Shown: positions 7,171 through 14,512 of the stretch, piece by piece
Layout: every line of letters starts with the position of its first letter
Numbering within the stretch: position 1 is the first letter of the stretch
Origin: JAMLIN01 sp964476625
GTDB taxonomy: Bacteria; Pseudomonadota; Gammaproteobacteria; Burkholderiales; Burkholderiaceae_E
DNA length: 25,996 nucleotides
NCBI GenBank assembly: GCA_964476625.1
Contig: CAYZBJ010000060.1
Span: 1 to 25,996, forward strand
Direction of reading: 5' to 3'
Translations under genes and position numbers: made by a program
The notes under the pieces: model-generated
The model's input: the letters and a program-made list of their open reading frames with translations, nothing else
What the model was told of the DNA's origin: nothing
Databases searched by the model: none

Positions 7171-7593
7171 ATGTCGAGCCTCAAGGGAACCCGGACCCAC
7201 GAAAACCTCAAGGCGGCTTTCGCCGGCGAAAGCCAGGCGAATCGACGCTACCTGTATTTCGCCAACAAGGCGGACGTCGAAGGGCATCCGGAAGTCGCCA
7301 CCCTGTTTCGTTCCACCGCCGAAGGCGAGACCGGCCACGCGCACGGCCATCTCGACTATCTCGCGCAAGTCGGCGACCCGGCCACCGACCTGCCGATCGG
7401 CTCTTCCGCCGACAACCTGAAGTCCGCCGTGGCCGGCGAGACCCACGAGTACACCGACATGTATCCCGGCATGTCCAAGGAAGCGCGCGACGAGGGCTTC
7501 GACGAGATCGCCGACTGGTTCGAGACCCTCGCCAAGGCCGAGCGCTCGCATGCGAACAAGTTCGCCAAGGCGCTCGAAACCCTGAACGACTGA
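7171..7593 (+). CDS. Rubrerythrin, ferritin-like diiron domain only
   Basis: 140-residue four-helix ferritin-like diiron protein. Rubrerythrins reduce hydrogen peroxide in the cytoplasm. Diiron ligand candidates are E20 (AFAGESQANRRY), E53 and H56 (EGETGH), E90 and E94 (AVAGETHEY) and E124/H127 (AKAERSH). Classical rubrerythrins are about 190 residues with a C-terminal rubredoxin domain holding two CxxC pairs. This protein ends at KALETLND and contains no cysteine, so it needs an external electron donor. The start is fixed by AGGAGA six bases before the ATG. The Fe-S oxidoreductase gene follows on the same strand and is a plausible redox partner. Confidence 0.92.
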   Translation: MSSLKGTRTHENLKAAFAGESQANRRYLYFANKADVEGHPEVATLFRSTAEGETGHAHGHLDYLAQVGDPATDLPIGSSADNLKSAVAGETHEYTDMYPGMSKEARDEGFDEIADWFETLAKAERSHANKFAKALETLND

Positions 7594-7615
7594 ACGCCAC
7601 CGCGCCGGCCGACAC

Positions 7616-7643
7616 CCGGTCGACCGGCGCAACGCTCGACCGG
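7616..7643 (+). repeat. Inverted repeat after the rubrerythrin gene
   Basis: CCGGTCGA (7616-7623) pairs with TCGACCGG (7636-7643) around a 12-nt loop. The left arm is also part of the 12-bp palindrome CCGGTCGACCGG (7616-7627). No U-tract follows, so a full intrinsic terminator is unlikely. It could protect the rubrerythrin mRNA end or attenuate transcription. Confidence 0.4.
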
Positions 7644-7687
7644 CCTCCCGTCGGGCCACCTTCTGCCGTAGTGCCGCATTGCCACGA

Positions 7688-7715
7688 GGCCCGGAACCCA
7701 TCGGCCCGGAACCCA
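7688..7715 (+). repeat. Tandem 13-bp direct repeat before the Fe-S oxidoreductase gene
   Basis: GGCCCGGAACCCA occurs at 7688-7700 and again at 7703-7715, a 15-bp period. It ends at the Shine-Dalgarno AGGAGA (7715-7720) of the next gene. Seen directly; significance unknown. Confidence 0.6.
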
Positions 7716-7727
7716 GGAGACAAGGCG

Positions 7728-9080
7728 ATGAGCATCAAGGAAGGCTCGCTGGAAGCGCCGACCCGGCACCCGCTGGAGTGGCGCGATCCCTCGTTCTACG
7801 ACGAGGACGCATGCCAGGACGAGATGGAGCGGGTGTTCGACATCTGCCACGGCTGCCGGCGCTGCGTCAGCCTGTGCAACGCGTTTCCGACCCTGTTCGA
7901 TCTCGTCGACGAAAGCGAGACCATGGAGGTCGATGGCGTCGATCGCGAGGACTACTGGAAAGTCGTCGACCAGTGCTACCTCTGCGACGTCTGCTACATG
8001 ACCAAGTGCCCCTACGTACCGCCGCATCCCTGGAACGTCGACTTCCCGCACCTGATGCTGCGCGGCAAGGCGATCCAGTTTCGCGCCGGCAACGCCCACG
8101 GATTCCGTGACCGGGTCCTGTCGTCGACCGACCGCAACGGCCGGCTCGCCTCGATCCCGGTCGTCGTGCATGCGGTCAACGCCGCGAATCGCGCACCCGT
8201 CATGCGCAAGGCGCTCGAGGGCGCCCTCGGGGTGCATCGCGACGCCTGGCTGCCGCCTTTCGCGAGCCCCTCCTTCCGCTCGCGCCCCCCGACGGCAAGC
8301 GCCGACGCCGAGGTCCGCGACGGCCAGCGCACGCCGGGCAAGGTCGCGATCTTCACCACGTGCTACGTCAACTACAACGAGCCCGGCATCGGCCGTGACC
8401 TCGCCGCCATCCTCGACCACAACCGCATCCCCTGGGTACTGGCCGAGAAGGAATCCTGCTGCGGCATGCCCAAGCTCGAGCTCGGCGACCTCGAATCGGT
8501 GGCAAAGCTGAAGGCGAGGAACATCCCGCAGCTCGCGCGGCTCGCCCGCGACGGCTATGCGATCCTCGCCCCGATTCCTTCCTGCGCCCTGATGTTCAAG
8601 CAGGAACTGCCGCTGATGTTCCCCGAGGACCAGGAGGTCCTCGCAGTGCGCGACGCCCTGTTCGACCCTTTCGAGTACTTCATCGCCCGCCACCGGGACG
8701 GCCTGCTGCGGACCGATTTCGGCCGTGAGCTGGGCAAGGTGTCCTACCACGTAGCCTGCCACCTGCGCGTCCAGAATATCGGCCAGAAGACGCGCGAGCT
8801 CCTGCAGCTGATACCGGCGACGGAGGTGTCGACGATCGAGCGCTGCTCGGGCCACGCCGGCACCTGGGGGGTCAAGAAGGAGTTCCACGAGACGGCGATG
8901 AAGATTGGCCGGCCAGTGTTTCGCGCCGCCGCCAACCATCCGGCCGGCGGCGATCCCGACTGGATCGCCTCGGACTGCCAGCTCGCCGGCCATCACATCG
9001 CGCAGGGCATGGACGGCAAGGCCGAGGGCAAGCTGGCCCATCCGCTGAGCCTGTTGCGGATGGCCTACGGGCTCGACTGA
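7728..9080 (+). CDS. CCG-domain Fe-S oxidoreductase (GlpC/HdrB-like)
   Basis: 450-residue soluble protein with two [4Fe-4S] ferredoxin-type motifs near the N-terminus: C40-xx-C43-xx-C46-xxx-C50 and C83-xx-C86-xx-C89-xxxx-C94-P. Two cysteine-rich (CCG) modules follow. The first has TCYVNYNEPG and ESCCGMPKLELGD (C212, C244, C245). The second has HVACHLRVQNIG and ERCSGHAGTWGVKK (C344, C373), where the second cysteine of CCG is serine. Related proteins include GlpC of anaerobic glycerol-3-phosphate dehydrogenase and the HdrB/D heterodisulfide reductase subunits. No flavin subunit is encoded nearby, so it is not a standard GlpABC or Hdr complex. The ATG at 7728 follows AGGAGA. Between rubrerythrin and DUF3501 genes, it may carry electrons to the rubrerythrin; substrate unknown. 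Confidence 0.88.
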   Translation: MSIKEGSLEAPTRHPLEWRDPSFYDEDACQDEMERVFDICHGCRRCVSLCNAFPTLFDLVDESETMEVDGVDREDYWKVVDQCYLCDVCYMTKCPYVPPHPWNVDFPHLMLRGKAIQFRAGNAHGFRDRVLSSTDRNGRLASIPVVVHAVNAANRAPVMRKALEGALGVHRDAWLPPFASPSFRSRPPTASADAEVRDGQRTPGKVAIFTTCYVNYNEPGIGRDLAAILDHNRIPWVLAEKESCCGMPKLELGDLESVAKLKARNIPQLARLARDGYAILAPIPSCALMFKQELPLMFPEDQEVLAVRDALFDPFEYFIARHRDGLLRTDFGRELGKVSYHVACHLRVQNIGQKTRELLQLIPATEVSTIERCSGHAGTWGVKKEFHETAMKIGRPVFRAAANHPAGGDPDWIASDCQLAGHHIAQGMDGKAEGKLAHPLSLLRMAYGLD

Positions 9081-9125
9081 TCTGCAACGATCCACACGCT
9101 CGCTGTCGCGACGAGGAGCGACGCC

Positions 9126-9710
9126 ATGAAGAAGCTGACCATCGACTCCCTGCTCAAGCTCGAGGACTACGCCAAGACGCGCGACGAGTTCCGCCGCCAG
9201 GTGATGGCGCACAAGAGGAATCGCGCGCTGCGACTGGGCGAGCACCTGCGCCTGCTGTTCGAGGACGAGCTCACCGTCCGCTATCAGGTCCAGGAGATGC
9301 TGCGCATCGAGCGCACCTTCGAGGAAGCCGGCATTCGCGAGGAACTCGATGCCTACAACCCCCTGATCCCCGATGGCAACAACCTGAAGGCGACCATGAT
9401 GATCGAGTACCCCGACGAAGCGCAGCGCCGCGAGCGGCTCGCCGCGCTCAAGGGCATCGAGCGGACGGTCTGGCTCAGGGTCGAGGGCTACGACAAGGTC
9501 CAGCCGATCGCCGACGAGGATCTCGAACGCGAGACCGAGGACAAGACTTCGTCGGTGCATTTCCTGCGCTTCGAACTCGGCGTGCCGGGCGCCGCGGCGC
9601 TCCGGGACGGCGCCGCACTCGCGGCCGGCGTCGAGCATCCGCAGTATCGCTTCACGCTCGACCCGGTGCCGGCCGACATTCGCGATTCGCTCGCACGCGA
9701 CCTCGACTAG
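9126..9710 (+). CDS. DUF3501 family protein
   Basis: 194-residue soluble protein matching my recollection of DUF3501: start MKKLTIDSLLKLEDYAKTRD, a basic segment RRQVMAHKRNRALRLGEHL, then FEDELTVRYQVQEMLRIERTF and LDAYNPLIPDGNNLKATMMIE, ending in a beta-rich part with SSVHFLRFEL and ALAAGVEHPQYRF. No catalytic or metal motif is obvious; histidines occur but not in a known pattern, and cysteine is absent. GAGGAG lies about 6 nt before the ATG. The 45-nt gap from the Fe-S oxidoreductase gene indicates one operon. Its function is not known; consistent pairing with the Fe-S protein suggests a shared pathway. It ends one base before the convergent ispF stop. Confidence 0.85.
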   Translation: MKKLTIDSLLKLEDYAKTRDEFRRQVMAHKRNRALRLGEHLRLLFEDELTVRYQVQEMLRIERTFEEAGIREELDAYNPLIPDGNNLKATMMIEYPDEAQRRERLAALKGIERTVWLRVEGYDKVQPIADEDLERETEDKTSSVHFLRFELGVPGAAALRDGAALAAGVEHPQYRFTLDPVPADIRDSLARDLD

Positions 9711-9711
9711 T

Positions 9712-10191
9712 TCAGGATCGAATCAGCAGGACGATTGCCTGGGCCTCGATGCATTCGCCACGGCCGACCGGGCCGAGCCGCTCGCCGGTGCGCGCCTTCA
9801 CGTTCACCCGATTCAGCTCGATCGCCAGCACCTCGGCGATGCGCCGGCACATGGCGGGCACGAAGGGAGCCAGGCGCGGCGCCTGGGCAATGATCGATGC
9901 ATCGACGTTGCCGATGCGCCAGCCGCGTTCGGCCAGCATGCCGGCGGTGGCCGCCAGCAGGTCCGCGCTGTCGGCGCCACGCCAGCGAGGATCGGTGTCG
10001 GGAAAATGGCGACCGATGTCGCCGAGCGCCGCCGCCCCGATGAGGGCATCGGTGATGGCATGGAGCAGCGCATCGGCATCCGAGTGGCCGAGCAGCCCAC
10101 GAGCATGGGGTATCGGGATCCCGCCGAGCACCAGGGGTCGCCCCGGCACCAGCGCATGAACATCGTAACCCTGCCCGATCCGATACGGCAT
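9712..10191 (-). CDS. ispF: 2-C-methyl-D-erythritol 2,4-cyclodiphosphate synthase IspF
   Basis: 159-residue MEP-pathway enzyme that cyclises CDP-methylerythritol 2-phosphate to MEcPP with release of CMP. The N-terminal RIGQGYDVH carries the metal ligands D10 and H12, and the third ligand H44 lies in the helix after GHSDADALLHAITDALIGA. GDIGRHFPDTDPRWRGADS is the flexible-loop signature. The C-terminal VNVKARTGERLGPVGRGECIEAQAI segment contributes to the trimer interface. The length matches the family. The ATG at 10191 lies 2 nt after the ispD stop, so the two are co-translated. Confidence 0.95.
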   Translation of the reverse strand: MPYRIGQGYDVHALVPGRPLVLGGIPIPHARGLLGHSDADALLHAITDALIGAAALGDIGRHFPDTDPRWRGADSADLLAATAGMLAERGWRIGNVDASIIAQAPRLAPFVPAMCRRIAEVLAIELNRVNVKARTGERLGPVGRGECIEAQAIVLLIRS

Positions 10192-10193
10192 CT

Positions 10194-10904
10194 TCAACGC
10201 CCTCCGGCGCGACGGCCACCGCCGCGCGCGCCCAGTACGGCGACCATCGCGGCGAGATCGCCCGGGGTGGTCACCTTGAAATTGTCGCGATGCCCTGCCA
10301 CCAGTCGCGGCCGGTAGCCGGCCGCCTCGATCGCGGCCGCCTCGTCGGTCGCCTGCGGACAGGCGCGCAAGGCGTCGCGAAGCATGCCGAGCCGGAACAT
10401 CTGCGGCGTCTGCGCGAGCCACAGCCGCGCCCGGTCCACCGTACCGGCCGAGCGGGCCGGGCTGCCGTCGCCCTCGCGCTTGATCGTGTCGGCAACGGGC
10501 AGTGCGAGCAGCGCCCCGACGGGATCGTCGACGGCGGCATCACGCAGGGCATCGAGCGCGGCGAGCGGCAGGCCCGGCCGGGCCGCGTCGTGCACCAGCA
10601 CCCAGTCGTCGCTCGCCGCCTCGAGCGACTCGATGCCCGCCAGCACGCTGTCGCGCCGGCTGGCGCCGCCGACCGCGCGAACGCTGACCCGTGGCCAGCC
10701 GACGAACAGCCCTTCGGCATGACCGGCCCCGGCCGGCGCCACCACCACCACGAGCTGCTCGATCCACGGCGCCGCCAGCAAGGCGCGCGCGCTGTGGACG
10801 ATCATGGGCGCATCGACGATGGGCAGGTACTGCTTGGGCAAGCCTGCGCCGAGCCGCTGGCCTTCGCCGGCCGCCGGCATGATCGCGTGGATTCGTTCGG
10901 GCAC
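10194..10904 (-). CDS. ispD: 2-C-methyl-D-erythritol 4-phosphate cytidylyltransferase IspD
   Basis: 236-residue nucleotidyltransferase forming CDP-methylerythritol from MEP and CTP. The CTP-binding loop PAAGEGQRLGAGLPKQYLPI contains R17 and K24, equivalent to the two catalytic basic residues of the E. coli enzyme. VLVHDAARP is the metal and ribose-binding strand. VADTIKR, RARLWLAQTPQMFR and TDEAAAIEAAGYRPRLVAGHRDNFKVTTPGD complete the signature. The start is a GTG with GAGGAG upstream on a leader of only about 14 nt from the candidate -10. The C-terminus is Gly/Arg-rich (GARGGGRRAGGR). It is divergent from mfd. Confidence 0.95.
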   Translation of the reverse strand: MPERIHAIMPAAGEGQRLGAGLPKQYLPIVDAPMIVHSARALLAAPWIEQLVVVVAPAGAGHAEGLFVGWPRVSVRAVGGASRRDSVLAGIESLEAASDDWVLVHDAARPGLPLAALDALRDAAVDDPVGALLALPVADTIKREGDGSPARSAGTVDRARLWLAQTPQMFRLGMLRDALRACPQATDEAAAIEAAGYRPRLVAGHRDNFKVTTPGDLAAMVAVLGARGGGRRAGGR

Positions 10905-10920
10905 CGGGATCCTCCTCGGC

Positions 10921-10930
10921 TAGAATTCTA
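10921..10930. promoter_or_regulatory. Palindromic overlapping -10 elements for ispD and mfd
   Basis: TAGAATTCTA is a perfect 10-bp palindrome in the 50-bp gap between the divergent genes. It reads TAGAAT on both strands, overlapping by 2 bp, so a single site could serve both directions. Predicted leaders are about 14 nt for ispD (with GAGGAG) and about 22 nt for mfd. No strong -35 is visible on either side. Confidence 0.45.
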
Positions 10931-10954
10931 CTTTCACCGCACCAGAATCCATCC

Positions 10955-13900
10955 TTGATTCCCGCCGAGCTTGCTTGCGGCCTCCCGCCTGCCCTTCGCC
11001 CCTCCGATCCCGCGATCGAACGACTCGAATGGCCCGCCGCGGGCCGCAAGGCCTCCCTTCCCGCTTGCGCCGGCTCCGGCGACGCCTGGCTGATCGCGCA
11101 ACTCGCGCGTCATCCCGCTCGCCGGGGTGCGCTCGCGGTGGTGACGGCCCAGGCAATCGACTCGACCCGCCTGCAGGAAGAGATCGGCTTCTTCGAGCCC
11201 ACCCTGCAGTGCGCGGTGCTCCCCGACTGGGAGACCCTGCCCTACGACAACTTCTCTCCCCACCAGGACCTGATCAGCGAGCGGCTGGCCACCCTGTACG
11301 ACCTGCAGCGCGGCGCCGTCGACCTCCTGCTGATACCGGCGAGCACGGCCGTGCATCGCCTGGTGCCGCGTGAATTCCTCGCGTCCCGGACCTTCTTCTT
11401 CGAGAAGGGCCAGCGGCTCGACGAAGCCGGCCTGCGCGAACAACTGGTGGTCGCCGGCTACGAGAACGTGTCGCAGGTCGTCCGGCCCGGCGAGTTCAGC
11501 ATCCGCGGCGGCCTGATCGATCTCTTCCCGATGGGGTCGCGGCTGCCGTACCGCCTGGACCTGTTCGGCGAGGACATCGAGAGCATCCGCACGTTCGACC
11601 CGGATTCGCAACGCAGCCTCTACCCGATCGACCGGGTCCGGCTGCTGCCCGGGCGTGAATTCCCGCTCGACGAGCCGGCGCGCAACCTGTTCCGTGGTCG
11701 CTGGCGCGAGCGCTTCGAAGGCGACCCGAGTCGCTGCCCGGTCTACCGCGACGTCGGCAACGGCATCGCCCCGGCGGGCATCGAGTACTACCTGCCGCTG
11801 TTCCACGAGCGCACCGCCAGCCTGTTCGACCACCTGCCCGACAATGCGACCTTGTTGCTGCACGGCGAGGTCGAGGCCGCGCTGCGCGGCTTTGCCGAGG
11901 ACACCCGCCAGCGGCACGCCTTCCTGCGCCATGATCCCGAGCGCCCGGTGCTCGACCCGGCCGAGCTCTTCCTCGGGGTGGACGAATTCTTCGCCGCAGC
12001 CAATGCGCAGGGCCGCTTCGCGATGAGCCGGGAGAACACGGCGGGAAAGGTGGAAAAGGCGGGGATGCCGGCCTACACCACCGCGCCAGCCGTGGTCGCG
12101 ATCGATCGCCGCGCGAGCGAACCGACCGCGGCGCTGCGCCGGGCGCTGGCCGACGGCGACCGGCGCTACCTCCTGGTCGCCGAGTCACCGGGTCGGCGCG
12201 AAACCCTCCAGACCATGCTCGGCGAGCACGGTATTTCATCGGCCACGATCGACGACTGGGCTTCGTTCATCGATGGCGAGGAGCAGATCGGGTTCGCGGT
12301 CGCCCCGCTGGCCGACGGGTTCGCCCGCGCCGACGCCGGGATCGTCGTCCTCACCGAAGCCGAACTCTTCGTAGGCGCGGTGCGGCGCCGGCGCGGCCGG
12401 CGGCGCGAGGCCCTCACCGACGTCGATGCGATCATCCGCGACCTCTCCGAGCTCAAGCCCGGTGACCCGGTGGTCCATGTGCAGCACGGCATCGGCCGCT
12501 ACGAGGGCCTGGTCAGCATGGACCTCGGCGATGGCCCGACCGAGTTCCTGCACCTGCGCTACGCGGGCGACGCCACGCTCTATGTGCCGGTGTCGCAGCT
12601 GCACCTCATCATGCGCTACAGCGGCGCGAGCCCGGACGAGGCCCCGCTGCACCAGCTCGGCAGCGGGCAATGGGAGAAGGCGCGCCGGCGCGCCGCGGCG
12701 CAGGCCCACGATACCGCGGCCGAACTGCTGAACATCTATGCCCGCCGGGCAACCCGCACCGGCCACCAGTTCGCCTTCGACGCGCTCGACTACGAGACCT
12801 TCGCGGAAGGCTTCGGTTGCGAGCAAACACCCGCCCAGCTGGCGGCCATCCATGCGGTGGTGCAGGACATGGTCTCGGGCCGACCGATGGACCGGCTCGT
12901 CTGTGGCGACGTCGGCTTCGGCAAGACCGAGGTCGCCCTGCGCGCGGCCTTCGTGGCGATCGCCGACGGCCAGCAGGTTGCCCTGCTGGCGCCGACCACC
13001 CTGTTGGCCGAGCAACACTTCCAGACCTTCTCGGACCGCTTCGCCAACTGGCCGGTGCGGCTCGCGCTGCTGTCGCGGTTTCGTTCGTCGAAAGAGGTCT
13101 CGGCTGCCGTCGACCAGATCAACGATGGCCAGGTCGACATCGTGATCGGCACCCACAAGCTGCTGTCGTCCCACCTCAAGTTCCCGCGCCTCGGCCTGGT
13201 GATCATCGACGAGGAGCATCGCTTCGGCGTGCGCCAGAAGGAGGCGCTGAAGGCGCTGCGGGCAGAAGTCGATGTATTGACGCTGACCGCCACCCCGATC
13301 CCGCGCACCCTGGCGATGAGCCTCGAAGGCATTCGCGACTTCTCGGTGATCGCCACCGCGCCGCAGAAGCGCCTCGCGATCAAGACCTTCGTGCGGCGCG
13401 AATCCGAGGGCGCGATTCGCGAGGCGCTCCTGCGCGAGCTCAAGCGCGGCGGCCAGGTCTATTTCCTGCACAATGAAGTCAGCACGATCGAGAACCGCCT
13501 CGAGCGCCTCGCCAAGCTGGTGCCCGAGGCGCGGATCGCGGTTGCCCACGGCCAGATGGCCGAGCGCGATCTCGAGCGGGTCATGCGCGACTTCCACCAG
13601 CAGCGCTTCAACGTGCTCCTGTGCACCACGATCATCGAGACGGGAATCGACATCCCGACGGCCAACACGATCGTGATCCACCGCGCCGACAAGTTCGGCC
13701 TTGCGCAGCTGCACCAGTTGCGTGGCCGGGTCGGTCGCTCGCACCACCAGGCCTATGCCTACCTGCTGATTCCCGACGAAAGCGCGATCACCCGCGATGC
13801 CGGCAAGCGGCTCGAAGCCATCCAGCTGATGGAGGACCTCGGCTCGGGCTTCTTCCTGTCGATGCACGATCTCGAGATCCGCGGCGCCGGCGAGGTGCTC

Positions 13901-14512
13901 GGCGAGTCCCAGGCAGGCGACATGCAGCAGGTCGGTTTCGCGATGTACACCGAGATGCTCGACGAGGCGGTTCGCGCCCTCAAGGAAGGCCGCGAGCCCG
14001 ACCTCGAGTCGCCACTGGCCTCGACCACCGAGATCAACCTGCACCTGCCGGCCCTGCTGCCGACCGACTACTGCCCGGACGTCCACGAGCGCCTGACCCT
14101 CTACAAGCGCCTCGCCAACTGCGCGGCGAACGACACGCTCGACGAACTGCAGGAAGAGCTGATCGACCGCTTCGGCAAGCTGCCCGACCAGGCCCGGGCG
14201 CTGGTCGATACCCATCGCCTGCGGATCCTCTCGAAGCCGCTCGGCGTGGCCCGCATCGACGCCTCCGAGGCGGTGATCCTGATCCAGTTCGTACCCGAAC
14301 CGCCGATCGACCCGTTGCGGATCATCCAGTTCATCCAGAGCCGGAAGGACACCCGCCTGGCCGGCCCCGACCGCCTGCGCATCGAGACGAGCACCGGCGA
14401 CGCGAAGGAGCGGGCCCAGCGGATTCGCGAGATCCTCGGCTGGCTCGCCAGGCCGGCCGAGGCCGCTGGCGGCAAGCGCAAGGACAAGATCAAGGAAAAG
14501 GTAAAGCGATGA
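10955..14512 (+). CDS. mfd: Transcription-repair coupling factor Mfd
   Basis: 1185-residue ATP-dependent translocase that removes RNA polymerase stalled at lesions and recruits UvrA. The UvrB-homology N-terminal region includes DWETLPYDNFSPHQDLISER, GEFSIRGGLIDLFP and AGIEYYLPLF. The RNA-polymerase-interacting domain follows PGDPVVHVQHGIGRYEGL (about residues 500-565). The helicase core has Walker A GDVGFGKTE (about 650), IIDEEHRFG (about 751), TATPIPRTL, TTIIETGIDIPTANT and QLRGRVGRS. The C-terminal TRCF domain follows, ending in a Lys-rich tail. No ATG exists near the expected N-terminus, so TTG at 10955 is the likely start. CAGAAT lies 6 nt before it, a weak echo of the leaderless pattern nearby. 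The stop overlaps serB by 4 nt (ATGA). Confidence 0.96.
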   Translation: MIPAELACGLPPALRPSDPAIERLEWPAAGRKASLPACAGSGDAWLIAQLARHPARRGALAVVTAQAIDSTRLQEEIGFFEPTLQCAVLPDWETLPYDNFSPHQDLISERLATLYDLQRGAVDLLLIPASTAVHRLVPREFLASRTFFFEKGQRLDEAGLREQLVVAGYENVSQVVRPGEFSIRGGLIDLFPMGSRLPYRLDLFGEDIESIRTFDPDSQRSLYPIDRVRLLPGREFPLDEPARNLFRGRWRERFEGDPSRCPVYRDVGNGIAPAGIEYYLPLFHERTASLFDHLPDNATLLLHGEVEAALRGFAEDTRQRHAFLRHDPERPVLDPAELFLGVDEFFAAANAQGRFAMSRENTAGKVEKAGMPAYTTAPAVVAIDRRASEPTAALRRALADGDRRYLLVAESPGRRETLQTMLGEHGISSATIDDWASFIDGEEQIGFAVAPLADGFARADAGIVVLTEAELFVGAVRRRRGRRREALTDVDAIIRDLSELKPGDPVVHVQHGIGRYEGLVSMDLGDGPTEFLHLRYAGDATLYVPVSQLHLIMRYSGASPDEAPLHQLGSGQWEKARRRAAAQAHDTAAELLNIYARRATRTGHQFAFDALDYETFAEGFGCEQTPAQLAAIHAVVQDMVSGRPMDRLVCGDVGFGKTEVALRAAFVAIADGQQVALLAPTTLLAEQHFQTFSDRFANWPVRLALLSRFRSSKEVSAAVDQINDGQVDIVIGTHKLLSSHLKFPRLGLVIIDEEHRFGVRQKEALKALRAEVDVLTLTATPIPRTLAMSLEGIRDFSVIATAPQKRLAIKTFVRRESEGAIREALLRELKRGGQVYFLHNEVSTIENRLERLAKLVPEARIAVAHGQMAERDLERVMRDFHQQRFNVLLCTTIIETGIDIPTANTIVIHRADKFGLAQLHQLRGRVGRSHHQAYAYLLIPDESAITRDAGKRLEAIQLMEDLGSGFFLSMHDLEIRGAGEVLGESQAGDMQQVGFAMYTEMLDEAVRALKEGREPDLESPLASTTEINLHLPALLPTDYCPDVHERLTLYKRLANCAANDTLDELQEELIDRFGKLPDQARALVDTHRLRILSKPLGVARIDASEAVILIQFVPEPPIDPLRIIQFIQSRKDTRLAGPDRLRIETSTGDAKERAQRIREILGWLARPAEAAGGKRKDKIKEKVKR

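Noticed and set aside
7728..9080. Assignment as glycerol-3-phosphate dehydrogenase subunit GlpC or heterodisulfide reductase HdrD
   Set aside because: The cluster motifs are similar, but no GlpA/GlpB or Hdr partner is nearby, the second CCG is altered, and the neighbours are rubrerythrin and DUF3501.
7356..9638. A 760-codon minus-strand open frame opposite the rubrerythrin/Fe-S/DUF3501 genes
   Set aside because: It spans three genes with conserved motifs on the other strand and no domain is visible in its own translation.
10921..10930. TAGAATTCTA as a restriction or repressor operator only
   Set aside because: A repressor site cannot be excluded, but the match to -10 on both strands and the position relative to both starts make promoter use the simpler reading.
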